From Pseudomonadota bacterium (GTDB lineage Bacteria; Pseudomonadota; Gammaproteobacteria; Xanthomonadales; Rhodanobacteraceae), in assembly GCA_023412995.1 (NCBI GenBank), contig JAEZQS010000175.1, positions 1-6,775 of the forward strand: a DNA stretch of 6,775 nt, given 5' to 3'. Every line of letters begins with the position of its first letter. Position 1 is the first letter of the stretch. Below are positions 1 to 4,850 of this stretch, in pieces. The notes under the pieces are model-generated. The model searched no databases and was not told the origin of the DNA. It saw nothing but the letters and a program-made list of their open reading frames with translations. A program made the translations under genes and the position numbers.

Positions 1-50
1 TCCCGACTCCCGACTCCCGACTCCCGAATCCCCAATCCCCAATCCCCGCC
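1..50. repeat. Tandem 7-bp repeat island (site A), cut by window edge
   Basis: Seven consecutive 7-bp units can be read in strict register from base 1: three TCCCGAC, one TCCCGAA, two TCCCCAA and one TCCCCGC. The island ends one base before the stop codon (TAA, 54-52) of the minus-strand DUF971 gene. On that gene's mRNA it is therefore a run of seven G3-G4 tracts separated by 3-4 nt, which fits the canonical G-quadruplex pattern. By analogy with the complete islands at 1086-1200 and 2546-2662, this is the gene-end arm of a paired element, and its G-rich (plus-strand) partner should lie to the left of the window. The repeat is plainly visible; any function is inference. Confidence 0.85.
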
Positions 51-51
51 C

Positions 52-405
52 TTAGCGCGACACGCCGTGTTCGGCGAGGGCATCGAGGTAGGCCTGCCAG
101 TTGGCTTCGTAGCCGCTGCCCAGCTCGTGCAGCAGGCTCCAGGAAAACAGCCCGCTCGCATGGCCGTCGCTGAAGCGCAGCAGGACGGCGTAGTTCCCGA
201 CCGGCTCGACGGCATCGATGCCGACGTGGCGCTTGCCGGCCACCAGCCGACGCTGCGCGTTGCCGTGGCCCTGCACCTCCGCGCTGGGCGAGTTGACGCG
301 CAGGTACTCCGCCGGCAGGCGGAACGATGCACCATCGTCGAAGGCGACCTCCAGCACGTGCGAGGCGCGGTGCAGGGTGATCGCGACGGGATGCGGCGTG
401 GTCAT
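52..405 (-). CDS. DUF971 protein (GBBH-like N-terminal domain family)
   Basis: This is a 117-residue protein made of a single DUF971 domain (Pfam GBBH-like_N, named after the N-terminal domain of gamma-butyrobetaine hydroxylase). Family hallmarks are the stretch FRLPAEYLRVNSPSAEVQGHG (residues 28-48, beginning after F-D-D-G) and V-G-I-D-A-V-E-P-V-G-N-Y-A-V followed by F-S-D-G-H-x-S-G-L-F-S-W (about 61-89). It contains no cysteine, so the zinc site known from the eukaryotic GBBH domain is absent. The biochemical role of stand-alone DUF971 proteins is not settled. The start chosen is the ATG at 405, where the family-like sequence begins; the frame stays open upstream only as a shadow inside the neighbouring gene. 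No Shine-Dalgarno sequence is visible. It lies 34 nt after the 204-residue gene. In Pseudomonas a DUF971 gene directly follows hslVU, so its place downstream of hslU agrees with known synteny. Confidence 0.9.
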   Translation of the reverse strand: MTTPHPVAITLHRASHVLEVAFDDGASFRLPAEYLRVNSPSAEVQGHGNAQRRLVAGKRHVGIDAVEPVGNYAVLLRFSDGHASGLFSWSLLHELGSGYEANWQAYLDALAEHGVSR

Positions 406-439
406 GGCGGCGGCGCCGGGCCGCCGGTGGCGGCGCGGC

Positions 440-1054
440 TCAGTGCAGCGTGTCCGAGCGCGGCAGTCGGGGCGCCTGCGGGTCGCCGGGGGAACCGGCC
501 ACCTGCCACAACGCGTCGAGGTAGCCCGAGCCGAAGCCGATCGATCCGATCGCCTCGAATTCGTACAGGCCCGTGTCGGGATACCAGTTCGCGTTCGGAT
601 CGAGCTCCCGCAGGACCAGCGCCTGCTGCTCGAAACCGGCCAGCTGGCCGACGTAGCTGATCTCGCCGTCTTCTTCCTCGACCATGTTGACCGAGATGAG
701 CGGCGCACACACGGCCGCCGAGCGCGCGATCGCGGCCCAGTCGTCGAGTTCGAAATCCTCCGGCACGCACAGCGCCTCGCCGCGCAAGGCCAGCGCGCGA
801 TCGACGAACTCGCGCGAGGGATCCACTTCGAGCGCGCTGATGTCGGCCACCGCGATGGCGATGTAACCGTCGAAGCGGATCGCGTCGCCGACCTCCGCCA
901 GCAGGCAGAAATCCTTCGACAGCGCGACGACGTAGCCATGGATGACCCCCGGCTGCAGCCGGTCGCGCAGGATGCGCAGGGGAACGCGCCGCTCGAAGGC
1001 ATCGCGCAGCTCCGCGCGCACGCCACGGGCCTTGAAGGGAACGACAGTGCTCAT
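440..1054 (-). CDS. Unrecognised 204-residue protein with two similar beta-rich halves
   Basis: I do not recognise this 204-residue protein. It has no signal peptide or membrane segment and is acidic in the middle, with a VEEEDGE run near 125-131. A short basic N-terminus (residues 8-34) is followed by two segments of similar look. Residues about 36-78 contain G-x-x-x-G-Y-V-V-A-L-S-x-D-F-C-L-L then I-R-F-D-G-Y-I-A-I-x-x-x-D-I. Residues about 130-182 contain Y-V-G-Q-L-A-G-F-x-x-x-A-L-V-L then G-L-Y-E-F-E-A-I-G-S-I-x-F. The alternation of short strands and glycine turns suggests two small beta barrels (SH3- or Sm-like) made by duplication, which is inference. It lies between hslU and the DUF971 gene, flanked upstream by repeat island B. 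No Shine-Dalgarno precedes the ATG, but an extended -10 motif sits 7 nt before it, so it may be transcribed separately as a leaderless mRNA. Confidence 0.8.
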   Translation of the reverse strand: MSTVVPFKARGVRAELRDAFERRVPLRILRDRLQPGVIHGYVVALSKDFCLLAEVGDAIRFDGYIAIAVADISALEVDPSREFVDRALALRGEALCVPEDFELDDWAAIARSAAVCAPLISVNMVEEEDGEISYVGQLAGFEQQALVLRELDPNANWYPDTGLYEFEAIGSIGFGSGYLDALWQVAGSPGDPQAPRLPRSDTLH

Positions 1055-1061
1055 GGGGCGT

Positions 1062-1070
1062 ATGGTAGCA
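1062..1070 (-). promoter_or_regulatory. Candidate extended -10 promoter, leaderless start
   Basis: On the minus strand the motif TGCTACCAT (TGn plus TACCAT, four of six bases of TATAAT) ends 7 nt before the ATG at 1054. A transcript from it would begin at or within a base or so of the start codon, giving a leaderless mRNA. This agrees with the lack of any Shine-Dalgarno sequence. No convincing -35 box is seen at 16-18 bp, which an extended -10 can tolerate. It would let the 204-residue gene be expressed independently of hslVU. Confidence 0.35.
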
Positions 1071-1085
1071 AGGCGCGAGGGGGCG

Positions 1086-1200
1086 ATGGGCAGGGGCTAG
1101 GGGCTAGGGACCAGGGTTAGCGGTGGAGGCAAGGGGAACACCGAGGAATCCGGACGATGAAGCTCTTTTCCCTAGCCCCTAGCCCCTCGCCCCAGCCCCT
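1086..1200. repeat. Paired inverted heptamer-repeat island (site B), hslU to 204-residue gene
   Basis: The left arm (1086-1120) carries five 7-bp units built on GGGGCTA: ATGGGCA, GGGGCTA twice, GGGACCA, GGGTTAG. The right arm (1169-1200) is its complement: TCCCTAG, CCCCTAG, CCCCTCG, then CCCCAG and CCCCT. Bases 1092-1110 and 1169-1187 form a perfect 19-bp inverted repeat separated by 58 nt. The right arm begins 3 nt after the hslU stop codon. On the mRNA the order is therefore hslU stop, G-rich arm, core, C-rich arm, then 37 nt to the next ATG. Both arms have at least four G3+ tracts on one strand (G-quadruplex pattern). There is no U-tract after the stem, so it is not a standard intrinsic terminator, although so stable a stem could still pause or stop RNA polymerase or block 3' exonucleases. 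Confidence 0.85.
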
Positions 1201-1203
1201 GCC

Positions 1204-2541
1204 TCACAAGATGTAACGCGACAGATCCTCGTCCTTGACCAGGTCGCCGAGGTGATCGTCGACGTAGGCCGCATCGATGGCGTAGCGTTTGCCGCCCTTG
1301 TCGGCTGCCGTGAAGGAGATCTCGTCGAGCAGGCGCTCCAGCACGGTGTGCAGGCGGCGGGCGCCGATGTTCTCGGTGCGCTCGTTCACTTCGGCCGAGA
1401 CTTCCGCCAGGCGGCGGATGCCGTCGGGCAGGAATTCCAGCTCGACGCCTTCCGTGGCGAGCAGCGCCGTGTACTGGCGCGTCAGCGCGCACTGCGGTTC
1501 GGTAAGGATGCGCTCGAAGTCGGCCGCCGACAGCGCCGACAGCTCGACGCGTATCGGGAAGCGGCCCTGCAGCTCGGCGATGAGGTCGGACGGCTTGGCC
1601 TGCGAAAACGCGCCGGAGGCGATGAACAGGATGTGGTCGGTGTTGACGATGCCGTAGCGCGTCGACACGGCGGAGCCTTCCACCAGCGGCAGCAGGTCGC
1701 GCTGCACGCCCTCGCGCGACACGCCGGCGCCGCTCCATTCGCCGCGCTGCGCGATCTTGTCGATCTCGTCGAGGAAGACGATGCCGTTCTGCTCGCAGTT
1801 GGCGAGCGCCTGGGTCTTGATCTCCTCGTCGTTGACGAGCTTGCCGGCTTCCTCTTCCACCAGCAGCGGGCGCGCCTGGGCGACGCTCAGCTTGCGCACC
1901 TGGCTGCGCTGGCCGGCGAGGGACTGGAACATGCCGCGCAGCTGGTTGGTCATTTCCTCCATGCCGGGCGGCGTCATGATCTCGACGCCGACGTTCATCG
2001 CCAGCTCGATTTCCACCTCGCGCGCATCGAGCGTGCCCTCGCGCAGCTGCTTGCGCAGCTTCTGGCGCGTGTCGCCGTCGCGGCTGTCGGCGGACGGCGG
2101 CTCGTGGGCAAAGCCCGGGCCCTGCCGGCGTGGCAGCAGCGCATCGAGCAGGCGGTCCTCGGCACGGTCCTCCGCCTGCGAGCGCACGCGCGACCTGGCC
2201 TGTTCGCGGCCCATCTTGACCGCGGTATCGACGAGGTCGCGCACGATCTGCTCGACGTCCTTGCCGACGTAGCCGACCTCGGTGAACTTGGTCGCTTCGA
2301 CCTTGATGAAGGGTGCGTTCGCGAGCGCCGCAAGACGCCGCGCGATCTCGGTCTTGCCGACACCGGTCGGCCCGATCATCAGGATGTTCTTCGGGGTTAC
2401 CTCCTCGCGCATGCCCGCATCGAGCTGCATGCGCCGCCAGCGATTGCGCAACGCGATCGCCACGGCCCGCTTGGCTGCCGTCTGGCCGATGATCCAGCGG
2501 TCCAGCTCGTTGACGATTTCGCGGGGGGTCAGTTCAGACAT
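1204..2541 (-). CDS. hslU: ATP-dependent protease ATPase subunit HslU (ClpY)
   Basis: This AAA+ unfoldase caps the HslV peptidase, and together they form the cytoplasmic HslUV protease that degrades misfolded and regulatory proteins. The protein is 445 residues, against 443 in E. coli. Visible motifs are Walker A GPTGVGKT (57-64), the pore-loop GYVG (90-93) that grips substrate, Walker B VFLDEIDK (255-262), the GRFPIR stretch (326-331) and the sensor-2 motif GARR (393-396). The family-specific I domain spans roughly 110-245, with the PPGMEEMTNQL segment at 191-201. The C-terminus ends DLSRYIL, the tail known to insert into HslV pockets and activate it. The ATG at 2541 gives the canonical N-terminus MSELTPREIV. 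No Shine-Dalgarno is present: only 4 nt (GGCC) separate the ATG from the C-rich repeat arm. Translation may depend on coupling with hslV. The 99-nt gap from the hslV stop is filled by repeat island C. Confidence 0.98.
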   Translation of the reverse strand: MSELTPREIVNELDRWIIGQTAAKRAVAIALRNRWRRMQLDAGMREEVTPKNILMIGPTGVGKTEIARRLAALANAPFIKVEATKFTEVGYVGKDVEQIVRDLVDTAVKMGREQARSRVRSQAEDRAEDRLLDALLPRRQGPGFAHEPPSADSRDGDTRQKLRKQLREGTLDAREVEIELAMNVGVEIMTPPGMEEMTNQLRGMFQSLAGQRSQVRKLSVAQARPLLVEEEAGKLVNDEEIKTQALANCEQNGIVFLDEIDKIAQRGEWSGAGVSREGVQRDLLPLVEGSAVSTRYGIVNTDHILFIASGAFSQAKPSDLIAELQGRFPIRVELSALSAADFERILTEPQCALTRQYTALLATEGVELEFLPDGIRRLAEVSAEVNERTENIGARRLHTVLERLLDEISFTAADKGGKRYAIDAAYVDDHLGDLVKDEDLSRYIL

Positions 2542-2545
2542 GGCC

Positions 2546-2662
2546 GGGAATAGGGAATGGGGAATGGGGAATGGCAGGGCAAAGACCGGTGAACGGGACG
2601 GGAAGCATCAGACGGGCAGGATCCCGCTCTTCACCATTTCCTATTCCCCATTCCCCATTCCC
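2546..2662. repeat. Paired inverted heptamer-repeat island (site C), hslV to hslU
   Basis: The left arm (2546-2574) reads GGGAATA then GGGAATG three times and a final G. The right arm (2634-2662) is its imperfect complement: aligned end to end, 26 of 29 positions pair, and a 7-nt shifted register gives 20 perfect pairs. The core between the arms is 59 nt and contains a nested inverted pair GGTGAA (2588-2593) / TTCACC (2630-2635). On the mRNA the G-rich arm overlaps the hslV end, supplying its last six codons and TAG stop, while the C-rich arm ends 4 nt before the hslU ATG. The left arm satisfies the four-tract G-quadruplex pattern on the plus strand. The right arm has three G3+ tracts plus a GG on the mRNA strand. 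Confidence 0.9.
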
Positions 2663-3192
2663 AGCTCTTCGATCGTCACATTGTCGTTGGTGTAGATGCA
2701 GATCGCACCCGCGATCTTCAACGCCCGCTCGACGATGGCGCGCGGCGGCAGCTCGGTGTGCTCGAGCAGCGCCTTGGCCGCGGCGAGCGCGTAGGGGCCG
2801 CCGGAGCCGATCGCGATCAGCGCGTCTTCCGGTTCCAGGACGTCGCCACTGCCGGAGACGATCAGCGACGTGGTGCGGTCGGCCACGGCGAGCAGCGCCT
2901 GCAGGCGGCCCAGCCGCCGTTCGGTGCGCCAGTCCTTGGCGAGCTCGACCGCGGCACGGGTCAGGTTGGATCCGTGCTTTTCGAGCTTCTGTTCGAACAG
3001 CTCGAACAGCGTGAAGGCATCGGCGGTGGCACCGGCGAATCCGGCCAGCACCTGGCCGTTGCCCAGGCGCCGCACCTTGCGCGCGTTGGACTTCATCACC
3101 GTGTCGCCGAACGTGACCTGGCCGTCGCCACCGATCACGACCTGGTCGCCACGGCGCACGGAAACGATGGTGGTGGCGTGGAAGCTGTCCAT
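2641..3192 (-). CDS. hslV: ATP-dependent protease peptidase subunit HslV (ClpQ)
   Basis: This is the proteasome-like N-terminal threonine peptidase of the HslUV complex: a double hexamer chamber activated by HslU. It has 183 residues, against 176 in E. coli. The sequence MDSFHA-TTIVSVRR shows a six-residue propeptide that must be removed to expose the catalytic Thr (residue 7, mature Thr1). In mature numbering Asp17 (in GGDG) and Lys33 are present, with AVELAKDWRTERRL at 81-94 and the IGSGGPYA loop at 128-135. The start at 3192 is preferred because the propeptide then begins with Met-Asp and the first residue lies downstream of a promoter candidate. An in-frame ATG at 3216 would add MTRSGPAS; neither has a Shine-Dalgarno. 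The C-terminus is odd: after the conserved TIEEL the last residues GMGNGE and the TAG stop are encoded by repeat island C. It follows xerC after 79 nt. Confidence 0.97.
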   Translation of the reverse strand: MDSFHATTIVSVRRGDQVVIGGDGQVTFGDTVMKSNARKVRRLGNGQVLAGFAGATADAFTLFELFEQKLEKHGSNLTRAAVELAKDWRTERRLGRLQALLAVADRTTSLIVSGSGDVLEPEDALIAIGSGGPYALAAAKALLEHTELPPRAIVERALKIAGAICIYTNDNVTIEELGMGNGE

Positions 3193-3225
3193 GGACGCGG
3201 GCCCGGATCGAGTCATCCGCAGACG

Positions 3226-3252
3226 GTGGGGCGCGAGGCGGGCGATTGCAAC
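3226..3252 (-). promoter_or_regulatory. Candidate sigma-32-like promoter upstream of hslVU
   Basis: In the 79-bp xerC-hslV gap the minus strand carries GTTGCA (3252-3247), a 15-nt spacer, and CCCCAC (3231-3226). The heat-shock consensus is CTTGAA and CCCCAT, so four of six and five of six bases match. A transcript would begin around 3217-3219, giving a leader of about 25 nt before the preferred hslV ATG at 3192. hslVU is a sigma-32 regulon member in E. coli, which makes the placement sensible, but the match is partial and C-runs are common in GC-rich DNA. Confidence 0.3.
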
Positions 3253-3271
3253 CCGCGGCGGGGCAGCGGGC

Positions 3272-4168
3272 TCACCCGCGCCGGCGCGCGCGCGGGTGGG
3301 CAGCGTCGTAGACCCGCGCCAGGTGCTGGAAATCAAGGGGGGTGTAGATCTGCGTGGTGCCGATGTCGGCGTGGCCGAGCAGTTCCTGCACCGCGCGCAG
3401 GTCGCCGGAGGATTCCAGCAGGTGGCTGGCGCAGGAATGGCGCAGCAGGTGCGGATAGACGCGCTTCCACACCCCCTGCGCCCGCGCGCGCTTGCGCAGC
3501 CGCGTGCGCACGCCATTGGGAGTGAGCGGAGCGCCGCGGCGGCCACGCACCAGCGGGTCGTCCGCGCCGGGCCCATCCTGCGCGTGCAGCGCCTCGAGCG
3601 CGGCCAGCGCCTTCGAGCCGACCGGCACGATGCGCGTCTTCGAGCCCTTGCCGGTGACCCGCAACAGGCCGCCGCCGCGATCGAGGTCGCCCCAGCGCAC
3701 CGCGCACAGCTCGGCCACGCGCAGCCCGCTCGAATACAGCAGTTCCAGCAGCGCGCGATCGCGCACGGCCTCCGGATCGTCCCCCGGCACCTCGACCAGG
3801 CTGGCCATCTCGTCGGTGTCGAGCACCTCGGGCAGCTTGCGACGCAGGCGCGGCGCGCGCAGCCCGATGGCCGGATTGGCCACTACGATGCCTTCGCGCG
3901 CGAGATGGCGGAAGAAGCTGCGCCAGGCGGAGGCGAGCAGGCGCAGGGTGGACGGCGCGTGGCCGCGCTGCCGGTGCTGCGCGGCCAGCAGCGCCTGCAA
4001 CTGGTCGGCGCGCACCGCGCGCCAGTCGTCGATGCGGCGGTCGTCCACGAACGACAGCAGGCGCGCCAACGCGTTGGCGTAGCGCTCGATCGTGCCGGGC
4101 GCATAGCCACGCCCGTTGCGCAGGTGGTGCAGGAAACGGTCGACCTCGGCGCGCGCCGCGGCGTCCAT
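3272..4168 (-). CDS. xerC: Tyrosine recombinase XerC
   Basis: This protein acts with XerD at the chromosomal dif site to resolve chromosome dimers at division. It has 298 residues, the same length as E. coli XerC. The N-terminal SAM-like DNA-binding domain covers about 1-95 and the catalytic domain about 110-290. All active-site residues are visible: Arg150 (SSGLRVAEL), Lys174 (TGKGSK), His240 and Arg243 (HLLRHS), His266 (LLGHADIGTT) and the nucleophile Tyr275 (QIYTPL). The last four coincide with the E. coli positions. The start at 4168 follows the DUF484 stop by a single base (TGA-C-ATG), which implies translational coupling; no Shine-Dalgarno is evident. Its place next to dapF and the DUF484 gene identifies it as the housekeeping recombinase and not a phage or integron integrase. 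Confidence 0.96.
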   Translation of the reverse strand: MDAAARAEVDRFLHHLRNGRGYAPGTIERYANALARLLSFVDDRRIDDWRAVRADQLQALLAAQHRQRGHAPSTLRLLASAWRSFFRHLAREGIVVANPAIGLRAPRLRRKLPEVLDTDEMASLVEVPGDDPEAVRDRALLELLYSSGLRVAELCAVRWGDLDRGGGLLRVTGKGSKTRIVPVGSKALAALEALHAQDGPGADDPLVRGRRGAPLTPNGVRTRLRKRARAQGVWKRVYPHLLRHSCASHLLESSGDLRAVQELLGHADIGTTQIYTPLDFQHLARVYDAAHPRARRRG

Positions 4169-4169
4169 G

Positions 4170-4850
4170 TCAGGCCGGATAGCGCGAGACGGCGGCTGCG
4201 ACGGCCTCGCCGATCAGCTTCAGGAACACCGTGCCCATGCCGGGGTGGAAGCGGTTCGGCTCGTGGCTGCCGACGGCAAGCATGCCGACCGTGCCGATCG
4301 GCAGCAGCACCGCCGAATGCACGTCGCCCGCCTGGTTGCCGAACAGGGCATCGAGCTTGTCCTGCTGCAGCCGGCCGCACAGCGGTTCGGCGCGGCGCAG
4401 GAACTCGTCGAAGGCGGGGAACGCGGCGGCGCCGGCCGGTTCCGCCAGCAGCCAGCGTGCGGCCGGCAGCTGCGGATCGCTGCGGAAGAGCACCAGCCGC
4501 ACGAGATCGGTATCGAAGTCCTCGGTGAGCGAGGCGACCACCGCGCTCGCGGTTTCGGCCAGCGAGCGCGCGCGCATCAGGGCCAGGGTGAACGTGTGCA
4601 CGCGCACCATCAGCGTCTCGTTCTCGTGCGCGATCTCGATCAGGTCGTGCAGCCGGCGCGCCAGCTCGCGGTTCTTGTCGCGCAGCACTTCCAGCTGGTA
4701 GCTCGCGAGCGAAGCAGCCTGTCCCTGCTCGCGCGGCAGCACCAGCGTGAGGGCGAGGTCGGGGAAGCCGCCGAGGAATTCCGGATGCTGGCGCAGGTAG
4801 CTCGCCACTTCCATCGCGGTGAGGCTGTCCTTGACGCTGAGTTCGCTCAT
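4170..4850 (-). CDS. yigA: DUF484 family protein (YigA homologue)
   Basis: This 226-residue cytoplasmic protein belongs to the DUF484 family, which has a GAF-like fold; its exact function is unknown. The family start is recognisable: TAMEVASYLRQHPEFLGGFPDLALTL (about residues 11-36, with the Y-L-x-x-H-P-x-F-L core). Next comes an alpha-helical, probably coiled-coil stretch (about 46-75, LEVLRDKNRELARRLHDLI), and then a GAF-like domain (about 85-222) with AVLLPIGTVGMLAVGSHEPNRFHPGMGTVFL near the end. The ATG at 4850 overlaps the dapF stop as ATGA and is preceded by AAGGA with a 6-nt spacer; an upstream in-frame ATG at 4922 would give an arginine-rich extension inside dapF and is rejected. Its position between dapF and xerC is the same as yigA in E. 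coli, so a link to XerC or division-related work is plausible but unproven. Confidence 0.93.
   Translation of the reverse strand: MSELSVKDSLTAMEVASYLRQHPEFLGGFPDLALTLVLPREQGQAASLASYQLEVLRDKNRELARRLHDLIEIAHENETLMVRVHTFTLALMRARSLAETASAVVASLTEDFDTDLVRLVLFRSDPQLPAARWLLAEPAGAAAFPAFDEFLRRAEPLCGRLQQDKLDALFGNQAGDVHSAVLLPIGTVGMLAVGSHEPNRFHPGMGTVFLKLIGEAVAAAVSRYPA

Noticed and set aside
1..50. CRISPR-like array
   Set aside because: Units are 7 bp with no spacers; a CRISPR needs repeats of roughly 23-40 bp separated by unique spacers, and no cas gene is present.
52..1026. 324-codon minus frame ending in the DUF971 protein
   Set aside because: The upstream 207 residues are an arginine/serine-rich out-of-frame reading of the 204-residue gene; only the part from 405 is protein-like.
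218..1120. 300-codon open frame on the plus strand opposite the 204-residue and DUF971 genes
   Set aside because: Composition is arginine/alanine-rich with no recognisable motif. It is antisense to better-supported genes, and such frames are expected in GC-rich DNA.
1086..1200. Standard intrinsic terminator after hslU
   Set aside because: The stem arms are 58 nt apart and no U-run follows on the minus strand, so it does not meet the rule, although termination by another route is possible.
1252..2553. 433-codon plus-strand open frame opposite hslU
   Set aside because: It lies wholly antisense to a complete HslU with all motifs; the translation is low-complexity and family-less.
3238..3256. 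GCGGG/CCCGC hairpin between xerC and hslV as a terminator
   Set aside because: It has only five pairs with a 9-nt loop and no U-tract, which is common by chance in this base composition.
2641..3576. 311-codon minus frame ending in HslV
   Set aside because: The extension upstream of 3216 reads xerC in the wrong frame; HslV family similarity begins just after MDSFHA.
3272..4168. Phage or integron integrase marking a mobile element
   Set aside because: Length, catalytic residue positions and the dapF-DUF484 neighbourhood identify chromosomal XerC. No attachment sites or cargo are seen.
2870..4528. 552-codon plus-strand open frame opposite hslV, xerC and the DUF484 gene
   Set aside because: It spans three confirmed genes in antisense and shows no domain. 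It is a mirror frame produced by high GC.
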